Below are positions 52,012 through 60,405 of a stretch of 64,000 nucleotides of DNA, in pieces. The position numbers were made by a program, and so were the translations under genes. This DNA is from Deltaproteobacteria bacterium. Lineage in GTDB: Bacteria > Myxococcota_A > UBA9160 > UBA6930. Within the stretch, counting starts at the first letter, position 1; every line of letters begins with the position of its first letter. The notes below the pieces were generated by a model. The model searched no databases and was not told the origin of the DNA. It worked only from the letters and a program-made list of their open reading frames with translations. Where the stretch lies: assembly GCA_029261815.1 (NCBI GenBank), contig JAJDAQ010000059.1, positions 46,258 through 110,257 of the forward strand, in the 5' to 3' direction.

Positions 52012-53025
52012 TCAGAGCTTCAACAGCTGCTTGCCCAGGTTCTTCCCCGAGAAGAGCCGCAGGAAGGTCTTCGGGGTGTTCTCGATGCCTTCCTGGATGT
52101 CCTCGGCGTGGTTGAGCTTGCCTTCCGCGACCCACTGGCCGAGCTCGCCCATCGCTTCTCCTGCCCGGTGGAAATAGTCGACCAGGATGAAGCCCTTCAC
52201 CGTCAGCCGCCGGATCACGATCTGCATGTAGTTCCGGGGGCCGGACGGGAGTTCCTTCTCGTTGTATTGCGAGATGCCGCCGCAGATCACGACGCGACCG
52301 TTCTGGGCCATGTTGAGCAGGGCCGCGTCGAGGATGTCGCCGCCGACGTTGTCGAAGAAGAGATCCACGCCCTTCGGAAACTCCTGCCGGAGTCGCTTGC
52401 CGACATCTTCGTTTCGATAGTCGATGGCCTCATCGCATCCCGCTTCATCGCGAAGCCATGCGCACTTCTCGGGTCCACCCGCGATGCCCACGACCTTGGC
52501 AGCGCCCTTGATCCGCGCGATCTGGGCAGCGACCGAACCCGTGGCGCCCGCGGCACCGGACACGAGGACGGTGTCGCCGGCCTTGACCTCACCCACATCC
52601 AGCATTCCGAAGTAGGCGGTCATTCCGGTGCCGCCAAGGGCGCTCAGGACCAGCTGCGGCGGCACGCCTTCCGGGACCTTGGTCAGCCGGCCCATCATGC
52701 CGGGTTCTCCGTCAGCCACCGCGTACTGCTGCCAGCCGAGCATTCCACTCACGATGTCACCCGCCGCGAAGCCCGCGTGCTTCGACTCGACGACTTCGCC
52801 CACGGTCGAGGCGCGCATGACCTCGCCGATCTGGACCGGCGGGACGTAGCTCTTCACATCATTGAGCCAGCCACGCATCGCGGGCTCGAATGCGAGATAG
52901 AGGTTGCGGACGAGGATCTGGCCGTCGCCGGGTGAGCCGACCGGCTCCTCGACATACTCGAAGTCGCTTTCCTTGACCATTCCATCGGGCCGACTCTTGA
53001 GTCGCCATTGGCCGTTCGTCGTCAT
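52012..53025 (-). CDS. Zinc-free MDR-family NADP-dependent reductase
   Basis: A 337-residue medium-chain reductase of the prostaglandin/leukotriene reductase and CurA type, which reduces activated double bonds. Motifs are RNLYLAFEPAMRGWLNDVKSYVPP, the nucleotide-binding VLVSGAAGATGSVAAQIA, VDLFFDNVGGDILDAAL and FILVDYFHRAGEAMGEL. Zinc ligands are absent, as expected for the subgroup. GGAGGA precedes the ATG at 53025. The next genes upstream on the strand (53106, 53811) are spaced 42-80 bp apart and may form one unit with it. Confidence 0.9.
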   Translation of the reverse strand: MTTNGQWRLKSRPDGMVKESDFEYVEEPVGSPGDGQILVRNLYLAFEPAMRGWLNDVKSYVPPVQIGEVMRASTVGEVVESKHAGFAAGDIVSGMLGWQQYAVADGEPGMMGRLTKVPEGVPPQLVLSALGGTGMTAYFGMLDVGEVKAGDTVLVSGAAGATGSVAAQIARIKGAAKVVGIAGGPEKCAWLRDEAGCDEAIDYRNEDVGKRLRQEFPKGVDLFFDNVGGDILDAALLNMAQNGRVVICGGISQYNEKELPSGPRNYMQIVIRRLTVKGFILVDYFHRAGEAMGELGQWVAEGKLNHAEDIQEGIENTPKTFLRLFSGKNLGKQLLKL

Positions 53026-53105
53026 GCTTGTCCTCCAGGGGTGCGCGGGAGCCCGACGATATGCCGGCACCGCGGGCGGGGCCACCCGAAACCGCTCGCG
53101 TGGCC

Positions 53106-53768
53106 TCACCGCCGTCGCGCGATGTAGATGCCGTGGCGTCGCCCGCCGCGGCCAGGGCGGTGGGTTTCCACTTCGAACCCGGCGCGTTCCAGCGCGCGCA
53201 CGAATGCTGGATCGACGTCTTCGGCCCAGATGGCGAGGACACCCCCCGGTGTGAGCGCATGCACGATCCGGTGGAGCGCCTGCCTGCCGAACCAGCGATC
53301 GCGCGGGGGCGCGCCTGGCGGAGGGCCAAAGTAGAGATCCAGCACGACCGCCTCGAAGGCGCCGGCGGCTGCGCCCGCGATCACGTCGGCCACGTCACCC
53401 TCGACGACTTCCACGCGCGGGTCGGCAACGGCGCTCCCGGTCAATTCCCCCAGAGCACCTCGACACCAGGCCACGACGATCGGGTTGAGCTCTGCCACGA
53501 CCACGCGCGCGGCCCCGGGAGCGGCGTCGAGGATTGCGCGGAGCGTGCACCCCATGCCGAGCCCCGCGACCAGCACACGCGGCGCCGCAGCCGCACAGAC
53601 CGCTTCCATCGCGCGGGTTCCGAGCGCTTCTTCGCTGCGACGCGCCTGGCTGTTCATCAGCACCCGGCCATCCTGGGTGATCAGGAAGTCGCCGTCGCCG
53701 CGCCGACGGAGTTCGAGCGTGCCGTCGGGTGTCTCGACGCGGTCGAGCGTCTCCCAGGGTTTCGCCAC
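53106..53768 (-). CDS. Spermidine synthase-like methyltransferase-fold protein
   Basis: A 220-residue Rossmann-fold protein resembling the catalytic domain of spermidine synthase. Motifs are LITQDGRVLMNSQARRSEEALG, PRVLVAGLGMGCTLRAIL, ARVVVAELNPIVVAWCRG, VEVVEGDVADVIA and AVVLDLYFGPPPGAP. The Asp pair that binds polyamines in true SpeE is only partly recognisable, so this is more likely a bacterial spermidine-synthase-like protein of unknown substrate. GTG at 53768 is chosen because GGAAGGAGG lies just upstream. Confidence 0.8.
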   Translation of the reverse strand: MAKPWETLDRVETPDGTLELRRRGDGDFLITQDGRVLMNSQARRSEEALGTRAMEAVCAAAAPRVLVAGLGMGCTLRAILDAAPGAARVVVAELNPIVVAWCRGALGELTGSAVADPRVEVVEGDVADVIAGAAAGAFEAVVLDLYFGPPPGAPPRDRWFGRQALHRIVHALTPGGVLAIWAEDVDPAFVRALERAGFEVETHRPGRGGRRHGIYIARRR

Positions 53769-53810
53769 ACGGGCCTCCTTCCGATGCGCAACGGCCAACC
53801 CGCCCCTGCG

Positions 53811-54290
53811 TCAAGCCGCGGGCGCGCCTTCGCGTTCCACGACGATCACGGGAATCTCGCGGGACGTGTTGGATTGGTAGACCTGATAGCGCGGATGTTC
53901 GGCCGTGATCGTGGCCCAGAGCCGTGCCCGTTCCGCCGGACGCGCGCGCCGGGCACGCGCGGCGAACGACTCACCACTCAGTTCGATACCGACTTCGGGT
54001 TCGGCGTCGAGATTGATTGCCCACGCCGGATCGACCTCGCCTCCCCCGAATGACGCGATCAAGATGAGACGATCGGCATCCACGAAGTACGGCAGCGGCG
54101 TCGCGCGGGCCAGGCCGGTCTTCCGGCCGCGCGTCGTCAGCAGCAGCATGTCGAGGCCATCCGCACGGCGTCCGATCACCCCGCCGGTAAGACGAAAGAT
54201 CTGGACGTGCCAACGCCCCATCCGTTTCATGAGCCCCGGCCGCGGAACCCACGGAATGTAGAATCGGGCCACGTCTCCCCCTCTGCTCAT
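53811..54290 (-). CDS. Deazaflavin (F420)-dependent nitroreductase-family protein, Ddn-like
   Basis: A split-barrel protein of about 159 residues related to mycobacterial Ddn and other F420H2-dependent quinone reductases. Motifs are VQIFRLTGGVIGRRADG, LLLTTRGRKTGLARATPLPYF, ADRLILIASFGGGEVDPAWAINL and ARRARPAERARLWATITAEHPRY (in blocks RARPAERARLW and TAEHPRY). This signature is largely restricted to F420-using organisms. Start may be ATG 54290 or GTG 54272; the latter has GGGGGAG close by. It is divergent from the P450 gene, 64 bp away. Confidence 0.85.
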   Translation of the reverse strand: MSRGGDVARFYIPWVPRPGLMKRMGRWHVQIFRLTGGVIGRRADGLDMLLLTTRGRKTGLARATPLPYFVDADRLILIASFGGGEVDPAWAINLDAEPEVGIELSGESFAARARRARPAERARLWATITAEHPRYQVYQSNTSREIPVIVVEREGAPAA

Positions 54291-54354
54291 CCTAGCTCGC
54301 CGGTGCACGCCGCGGGCAGCAAGGTAACTTGCCGACAGCCAAAGGAGCGACCCG

Positions 54355-55605
54355 ATGCGCGTTTCCCCCGATGACCTGACGACGGCCGACGTGATCGACC
54401 CCGACCGTTATGCCGCACACGGGTACCCGCACGAAGCGTGGGCCGCGTTGCGGCGCGAGTCGCCCGTACACTGGTTCGACATGGGCGAGCGTCCAGGCTT
54501 CTGGGCCATCACGCGACGCGCCGACATCGTCTGGCTTTCGAAGCAACCCGAACGCTTCCTGAATGCGCCGCGCCTCGCGATCTTTCCCGACAGTCCCCCG
54601 CCGGACCCGAAGCGCAACGGCCCGCTACTCGATCACCTGCTGAACATGGATCCGCCCACTCATCCCGAGTACCGGAAGCTCGCGAGCAGCTGGTTCACGC
54701 CGCGCGCGATCTCCCGAAGGCGCCCCGAAGTGGAGCGGATCACGCGGGAACTGCTCGACGGCCTGGCGAAACGCGACCACGCGGACTTCGTCCTCGATCT
54801 CGCTGCGCCACTCACCCTGTCGGTCCTCGCGGACATGCTAGGCGCGCCTCGGGACGACTGGGCCCAGCTCTTTGAATGGACCAACCGTGTCGCGGGTTCG
54901 GCGGACCCCGAGTTCCAGGATCACCCCAGTTCTGTCCAGACGATGGAGTCCGCGCGGGACGAGATGTTCGCCTACTTCCTCGAGATGGTGGCGGATCGTC
55001 GAAAGACGCCTCGCGACGACATGGCGAGCGTCCTCGGCAACGCGACGCTCGCGGGCAAGCCGATCCCCGACTTCCAGCTTCTGTCCTACCTGATGCTGCT
55101 CGTCGTCGCGGGGAACGAAACGACCCGCAATGCCGCAAGCGGCGGGCTCCTGGCCCTGATGGAGAACCCCGACGAGCTTTCCAAGCTACGGGGCCGACCC
55201 GACCTCGTGAACCCGGCGGTCGAGGAGACCGTGCGCTGGACCTCGCCCGTGATCCAATTCTGTCGCACGCCCACCGAAGACTTCGAGCTGCATGGCCAGC
55301 ACATCCAGGCGGGCGAGAGCCTTTGCCTCTTCTACGGAAGCGCGAATCGCGACGACGACGCGTTCCAAGATGCCGACCGCTTCCGCATCGACCGAAGCCC
55401 GAATCCCCATGTCGGCTTCGGGATCGGCCAACACTTCTGCCTCGGCGCCAGCCTCGCGCGCCTCGAACTCCGCGTGATCTACGAACAGCTGATGCCCCGA
55501 CTACGCCACGTCGAGGCGGACGGACCCGCGGTGCGCATGCGTTCCAGCCAACTGGGCGGGGTCAAACGAATGCCGATCCGCTTCGAGATCGCGAAGACCG
55601 CCTGA
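54355..55605 (+). CDS. Cytochrome P450
   Basis: A 416-residue soluble bacterial P450. The I-helix oxygen-binding motif is LLVVAGNETTRNAAS, the ExxR motif is VEETVRWTSPV, and the heme-ligand loop is HVGFGIGQHFCLGASLARLE with Cys362. The N-terminal DRYAAHGYPHEAWAALRRESPVHW and LLNMDPPTHPEYRKLASSWFTPRA resemble CYP125/CYP142-type enzymes that oxidise steroid or terpenoid side chains; substrate is not established. No ferredoxin gene is adjacent. It converges with the TonB receptor across a bidirectional terminator. Confidence 0.93.
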   Translation: MRVSPDDLTTADVIDPDRYAAHGYPHEAWAALRRESPVHWFDMGERPGFWAITRRADIVWLSKQPERFLNAPRLAIFPDSPPPDPKRNGPLLDHLLNMDPPTHPEYRKLASSWFTPRAISRRRPEVERITRELLDGLAKRDHADFVLDLAAPLTLSVLADMLGAPRDDWAQLFEWTNRVAGSADPEFQDHPSSVQTMESARDEMFAYFLEMVADRRKTPRDDMASVLGNATLAGKPIPDFQLLSYLMLLVVAGNETTRNAASGGLLALMENPDELSKLRGRPDLVNPAVEETVRWTSPVIQFCRTPTEDFELHGQHIQAGESLCLFYGSANRDDDAFQDADRFRIDRSPNPHVGFGIGQHFCLGASLARLELRVIYEQLMPRLRHVEADGPAVRMRSSQLGGVKRMPIRFEIAKTA

Positions 55606-55631
55606 CCGGCGGCCGTGTGCGTCCAAGAGAA

Positions 55632-55663
55632 ACGGCCCGGGTCTCGTGGGAGATCCGGGCCGT
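55632..55663. terminator. Bidirectional terminator between P450 and TonB receptor
   Basis: A 14-bp stem (55632-55645 with 55650-55663, one G-T pair) closes a GTGG loop between two convergent genes. The plus side continues CCTTGTCTTTG and the minus side TTTCTCTTGG, both T-rich, so it can end both transcripts. Confidence 0.85.
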
Positions 55664-55691
55664 CCTTGTCTTTGAACGTCGGTCGGAGGGC

Positions 55692-58175
55692 CTACTCGCC
55701 CCCCATCCAGTTGAAGCCGAACCGGACACCGTAGGTCCGCGGCTTCAAGAGGCCGAAGTTTGTCGCCGTGCCCGTGATCGCCACGACGATGACGCGGGGG
55801 TAGACGATCTCGTTCTCGAGATTGTCACCGAAGACTTCGACGAAGTACGCCTCGTCGGCGCTCCGCCACCGGATCCGCAGGTCCGTCTTCGTGTAGCTGT
55901 CGATCTCGTCGAGGCTCGTGTTGAAGGGCCGTCGGTACGACTCATCCGTCCATGTGAACTCCAGCGTCGGCGTGATGGTGCCGTTCTCGCCCAGGTCGAA
56001 CTCGTAGGACGTCAGGATCGACACCTTCCATTCCGGCGAGTCTTCCGGCGTGAAGCCGCTGAGGTCGGTGGGGCGCGGGACCGTTGATCCCGCCGTCTGG
56101 GCGCACGCGGCATCGAAGGTGGTGACGCCAAACGGGTTCCCGAGCGGATCGACCGAGCAGAACTTGTCGTACTCGGAGTTGAGGTACCCGACGGCGAGGC
56201 GCGCGAACCACTCCTCGGTGATGTTGGCCAACACCTCGAGTTCCACGCCCCACGTCGTCACCTCATCCGCGTTCAGGTTCGGGATCGACAGCGCCAGGAT
56301 GATCGGCACCTGCTGGTTCTTGTAGTCGTAGTGGAAGGCGCTCAGGTTGGTGTTCAACCGACCATCGAGCCAGGTGGCCTTCCAACCGATCTCGGTCGCG
56401 AGGATGCTTTCCGGCTTGACCGTATTCACCGTCGCCGGCCCGGTCGGGCTCGGGTTCAGCTGGACGTAACCGGCCTTGTAGCCTCGGGCCCACTTCGCAT
56501 AGACCATGTGGTCGTCGTTGATGAACCAGCGTGCGCCGAGATCGATCGTGGTCTCGCGGAACACATTCGAACCGTCGAGCATCGATCCGGTGGGATCGAA
56601 CGGCGTCGGGTTGCTCACCTCGAAACGATCGACGGAGTCATGATTCCAGCGGACGCCGGCCGTCAGCTCCACGTCCTCGATCGGATTGACCCGGACGTTT
56701 CCGAAGAACGCGAAGCCCTCTTCCGTCTGCGTCAGCGACGCGCCCGACACCGTGAGCGGGGTCAGCGTATCCCGCACCCGGCTCACTGTCTGATGGAGAT
56801 AGAAGAAGCCGACCGTCCAGTTCAACCAGCTCTCGTTCTGTGAGTCCAGCCGGACCTCGGCCGTGTACCAACGGTCGGGCAGTGCGCTGCTGCGCGTGTC
56901 TAGCGCGCCCAGTTCGGTTCCATCGGAGTCCGACAGCCCTTCGTTCTCGACACGCTCGAAGCCTCCCAGGATGGTGAGGGCCACGTCACCCAGGACCGGC
57001 AGGTCCTGCATCGCGTAGTCGATCGTCATGTCCCAGCCGAAGACTTCGACATCGCCGTTCCCGAGGTCCATGATCCGGGTATTGACGTCCTGTTCACCCT
57101 GCGGGATCGGGAGGCCCGCCGTCACGAACTCGGGTGAGCGGGTCAGCGGACCGATCGGCAGGAGCCCGCCACAGGCCGGCGGCGGGGGGGCGTAGGTTCC
57201 ATTACAGGTGGCGATCGCGAAGCCGAGAGCCTGCTGGACTGGCTGCGGAGCGAACGGAATGAACGCCGAGCCAAGACCCGTGTGGAACTGTTGCGAGCCT
57301 TCGAGCCAGTCCACCGTCAGCGTTCCCAGCGGCGGGCCCGTCGGCAGTGCGCCGCGCGGAATCGTCGACGGATCCGACAGCGGGCCGCCTTGCCAGGCCT
57401 TCGAGTTGTCCACGTACTTCCCGCGGACCTCTACGGACAGGTCTTCCGAGACGTTCCAAAGCAGGCTGCCACGAAACGCCGTGTCGTCCTTCGAGCCGAA
57501 GCTGTTGCGCTTCGTGCCGATCAGGTTCTCCACGGTGCCGTCGCGAACTTCGCGAACGCCGACCATGCGCAGCATGAGCGTGTCGTCGCCGGGGCCGAAG
57601 ACCGGGATGTTCACGCCGCCGCGAAAGATCCAGTTGTCATACGGCGCGCCGTAACTAGCATCGCCGAAGACCTCGTACTGATCGTGCGGTCGCTTCCAGC
57701 GGATGTCCATGGCGCCCGCGGTCGCGTTACGACCGTACAGGGTGCCCGACGGGCCGAGCGCGATCTGGATCGACTCCAAGTCGTAGAACTGCCCGAGATA
57801 GGACTCGGATCGGAACTTGTAGACGCCATTGACGTGCTGGGCGACCGGCGACTGGGAGTCGAAGGCTGCACGCGACACACCCCGGATCGACAGGTCGGCG
57901 CTCTCGCCCTTGGCCTGGACGTTGGGCAGGAGCCCGATCAGGTCGCCGACGTTCTCGATGCTCGCGCTCTCGATCGTCCGCGAGTCGAAGGCCGCGATCG
58001 TGGACGCCACTTCCTGCAGCGTCTCATCGCGCTTCGTGATGGTGACGACGATCGAATCGATGCCCTCGAGCCCATCGTCTTCGTCTTGTGCCCAGGTGGG
58101 CAATGCCATTGAAAGTACGAGTCCGGCGAGCACGAGGCCCCGCCAGGAAATCGTGGATGTACGGGTACAACTCAT
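55692..58175 (-). CDS. TonB-dependent outer-membrane receptor
   Basis: An 827-residue active-transport receptor. Signal peptide about 1-29; plug domain about 40-160 (IDSIVVTITKRDETLQEV, NVGDLIGLLPNVQAKGES, DLSIRGVSRAAF, IALGPSGTLYGRNATAGAMDI); then a 22-strand-type barrel with NTRIMDLGNGDVEVFGWDM and DLGARWFINDDHMVYAKWARGYKAG (in blocks ARWFINDDHMVYAKW and GYKAGYV), ending RTYGVRFGFNW. The YAKWARGYKAG and plug style are common in receptors from sterol- or terpene-degrading bacteria. GGAGGGGAC precedes the ATG. It faces the DUF1194 gene across a divergent promoter with nested dyads. Confidence 0.93.
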   Translation of the reverse strand: MSCTRTSTISWRGLVLAGLVLSMALPTWAQDEDDGLEGIDSIVVTITKRDETLQEVASTIAAFDSRTIESASIENVGDLIGLLPNVQAKGESADLSIRGVSRAAFDSQSPVAQHVNGVYKFRSESYLGQFYDLESIQIALGPSGTLYGRNATAGAMDIRWKRPHDQYEVFGDASYGAPYDNWIFRGGVNIPVFGPGDDTLMLRMVGVREVRDGTVENLIGTKRNSFGSKDDTAFRGSLLWNVSEDLSVEVRGKYVDNSKAWQGGPLSDPSTIPRGALPTGPPLGTLTVDWLEGSQQFHTGLGSAFIPFAPQPVQQALGFAIATCNGTYAPPPPACGGLLPIGPLTRSPEFVTAGLPIPQGEQDVNTRIMDLGNGDVEVFGWDMTIDYAMQDLPVLGDVALTILGGFERVENEGLSDSDGTELGALDTRSSALPDRWYTAEVRLDSQNESWLNWTVGFFYLHQTVSRVRDTLTPLTVSGASLTQTEEGFAFFGNVRVNPIEDVELTAGVRWNHDSVDRFEVSNPTPFDPTGSMLDGSNVFRETTIDLGARWFINDDHMVYAKWARGYKAGYVQLNPSPTGPATVNTVKPESILATEIGWKATWLDGRLNTNLSAFHYDYKNQQVPIILALSIPNLNADEVTTWGVELEVLANITEEWFARLAVGYLNSEYDKFCSVDPLGNPFGVTTFDAACAQTAGSTVPRPTDLSGFTPEDSPEWKVSILTSYEFDLGENGTITPTLEFTWTDESYRRPFNTSLDEIDSYTKTDLRIRWRSADEAYFVEVFGDNLENEIVYPRVIVVAITGTATNFGLLKPRTYGVRFGFNWMGGE

Positions 58176-58207
58176 CCCAAGTCCCCTCCGTTGCTGGGAT
58201 TCAACCG

Positions 58208-58254
58208 TGCCACCCTATCACCGACTGACACGTGTCGACGGAAAAACGGTGGCA
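58208..58254. promoter_or_regulatory. Nested dyad in the divergent TonB-receptor/DUF1194 promoter
   Basis: A perfect 10-bp palindrome GACACGTGTC (58227-58236) is flanked by an outer inverted repeat TGCCACC (58208-58214) and GGTGGCA (58248-58254) with almost the same centre (about 58231). Lying 33-80 bp from the receptor start, it is a good candidate operator for a dimeric or tetrameric regulator. Confidence 0.5.
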
Positions 58255-58345
58255 ACCTGTACGCAAAATGGCACATGCCCCGCGGGGATATGAGCTTTCT
58301 GGGTCTGACAGGCCACGTCTCCCGGGGATCCGAGGAGAATTTTCC

Positions 58346-59338
58346 ATGTACCTGTTCCGCCAAATCCGCTCCGCCGTCGTGGCACTGGGATTGCTCGCGC
58401 TGCTTCTGCCGGCCTCGGCCCAAGCCGTCTCCACGGCCCTGGTCATCGCCATTGATTCGTCGGGCTCGATCGACCAGAACGAATTCGACCTGCAGCAACA
58501 GGCGTATGTGAACTATTTCGCCAACAACGCAGCAGGCTTTGCGGGCGCAGACGTTGCCGTCACCGTGGTGTACTGGGGCGGGAACGGCGTTCAGAACCAG
58601 GTCGTTCCGTGGACGACGTTGAACTCGGAGGCCGACGCGACGGGCCTCGCCAACGCGATTTCGGCGACGAGCCGGCCTGACATTTCAGGACCCCAGGCCG
58701 CTTTGACCGGTGTTGCACGCGCCCTCACGTTCTCCACGAGCCTGTTTTCCCAACAGAACTTCGCCGGCGCCGACCTCGTGATCGACATCTCGGGCGACGG
58801 CACGGAGAACCTCGACTTCAACTCGGCGTCCGTCCTGGACACGGTCACCATCAACGTGCCTGGTATCGGGACCCCGCAGATGATTCCGGTCCAGACCAAC
58901 TGGGGCGACGTCTTCGCAGCCCGGGACGCGGCCATCGCCGCCGGCATCCTGATCAACGCGTTGCCGATCATTCCGGTACCGCCGACCCAGGCTGTCGAGG
59001 TCCAGGACAGTTCGCCGGCCAGCACGTTCTTCCCGTCTCCGACGTTTACGGTGAACGGCCAGCCGGTGGACATCTCCGCAGACTGGGCGGCCGCACTGAC
59101 CGCCCTCGGCTACGACAACACCACCCTCGTCGAATTCTTCTACTCCCGCGTCATCGGCTCGCCCGACGCCCGTGTGCCCCTCCTCGTGACCGCCAACGGC
59201 TTCACGGCACAGGAACTGGGCCAGGCCATCAGCACCAAGCTCGCGGGCGAACTCGGCGTCCCCGAGCCGAGCGCGATCTTCCTGCTCGGCACCGCAGCTT
59301 GGTTCCTCCGTCGGAAGAACGCGCGCCACTCCGCATAG
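58346..59338 (+). CDS. DUF1194 (vWA-like) protein with PEP-CTERM sorting signal
   Basis: A 330-residue exported protein. Signal peptide about 1-27 (LGLLALLLPASAQA); a von Willebrand A-like DUF1194 domain starting LVIAIDSSGSIDQNEF with a MIDAS motif, followed by ADLVIDISGDGTEN and QMIPVQTNWGDVFAARDAAIA. The C-terminus VPEPSAIFLLGTAAWFLRRK is a clear PEP-CTERM signal: Pro-Glu-Pro, membrane segment, Arg-rich end. Such proteins are cleaved by an exosortase and often go to the cell surface or exopolysaccharide. GGAG lies 9 nt before the ATG at 58346. Confidence 0.88.
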   Translation: MYLFRQIRSAVVALGLLALLLPASAQAVSTALVIAIDSSGSIDQNEFDLQQQAYVNYFANNAAGFAGADVAVTVVYWGGNGVQNQVVPWTTLNSEADATGLANAISATSRPDISGPQAALTGVARALTFSTSLFSQQNFAGADLVIDISGDGTENLDFNSASVLDTVTINVPGIGTPQMIPVQTNWGDVFAARDAAIAAGILINALPIIPVPPTQAVEVQDSSPASTFFPSPTFTVNGQPVDISADWAAALTALGYDNTTLVEFFYSRVIGSPDARVPLLVTANGFTAQELGQAISTKLAGELGVPEPSAIFLLGTAAWFLRRKNARHSA

Positions 59339-59406
59339 CGCGCGGGCGAGAATGCCGACGCGCGAGGCGGCGCCGATCGCGCGCCAATCGCGGTAGGCTG
59401 CCTCCC

Positions 59407-60162
59407 ATGGAACTCGGACTGCGTGGCCGGAAGGCCTTGATCGGTGGCGGATCGTCGGGCCTCGGCCTCGGCACCGCAAAGGCATTGGCGGCCGATGGCG
59501 TACAGGTGGCCATCGGTGCGCGAGACAGCGAGCGGCTGGCGCGGGCACGCGACGAGATCGGCGGTGATGCCATCGCCATCCAGGCCGATCTATCGACGGT
59601 CGAGGGAGCACTCGCGTTCGCGCGGGCCGGCCGCGAGACGCTCGGCCAGATCGACATCCTCGTGCCGAACGCCGGCGGGCCGCCGCCAGGAAATTTCGCG
59701 TCGACCGCTCTCGACGCCTACCCGGCAGCACTCGATCTCAACCTGATGGCCACCATCGCGCTCTGCAAGGAGCTCGTGCCCGACATGCAGGCCCGGGGAT
59801 GGGGGCGGGTCGTCGCCATCACGTCCATTTCTGTCAGGGAGCCCATCCCGCATCTGATCCTGTCGAATACTGCGCGCGCCGGGACGACAGCGTTCCTCAA
59901 GACGCTGGCACGCGAAGTCGCCGGAGACGGCGTCACGGTGAACTCCGTGCTCCCTGGCTTGCACGCCACACCGCGCGTCGAAGGACTCGCTGGCGGCGAC
60001 GCGGAACGACTCCGCGCGATGGCAAGCGGCATTCCGGTCGGTCGGCTCGGAACGGCCGACGAGTTCGGCCACGTCGCCGCATTCCTCTGCTCGGAACATG
60101 CAGCATTCGTCACCGGAGCCGCGATCCCCATTGATGGGGGGCAGAACCACCACCTGCTCTAG
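59407..60162 (+). CDS. SDR-family oxidoreductase with unusual catalytic site
   Basis: A 251-residue short-chain dehydrogenase/reductase. The cofactor motif is ALIGGGSSGLGLGTAKALAADG, then VAIGARDSERL, NAGGPPPGNF, and C-terminal FVTGAAIPIDGGQN. The catalytic Ser is present in VVAITSISVREPIP, but the Tyr-x-x-x-Lys pair is replaced: the segment reads LILSNTARAGTTAFLKTL, with no Tyr and Arg instead of Lys. A group of bacterial FabG-like proteins shares this SN-x-x-R pattern, so it may be a genuine subfamily with altered chemistry. No near neighbour gives its pathway. Confidence 0.9.
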   Translation: MELGLRGRKALIGGGSSGLGLGTAKALAADGVQVAIGARDSERLARARDEIGGDAIAIQADLSTVEGALAFARAGRETLGQIDILVPNAGGPPPGNFASTALDAYPAALDLNLMATIALCKELVPDMQARGWGRVVAITSISVREPIPHLILSNTARAGTTAFLKTLAREVAGDGVTVNSVLPGLHATPRVEGLAGGDAERLRAMASGIPVGRLGTADEFGHVAAFLCSEHAAFVTGAAIPIDGGQNHHLL

Positions 60163-60405
60163 GAAGCCATCGTGCTGAGAGCGGCCCGATTGAGACGGAT
60201 TTCGCTCCTGTATTCAAGGACTTCCGGCCGGGCAGCCTTTTTCGGGAACCGCATCGCCTGACGGAGTGACATAATCCGCTGCGTCGCCATGCGATCCCGG
60301 GTCTGCCCAAGCCGCCGCGCGCCCGCCGCGCTGGCGGGTTCCGGTCGGGGTCCGCTATGACACGGCGCGTTCCCATTCTTGACCCCTGCGTCGAAAGGAC
60401 ACCTC

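Noticed and set aside
60163..60405. A small gene between the SDR and vWA-OmpA genes
   Set aside because: No reading frame with a plausible start, ribosome-binding site or motif; the stretch probably holds only the promoter of the vWA-OmpA gene.
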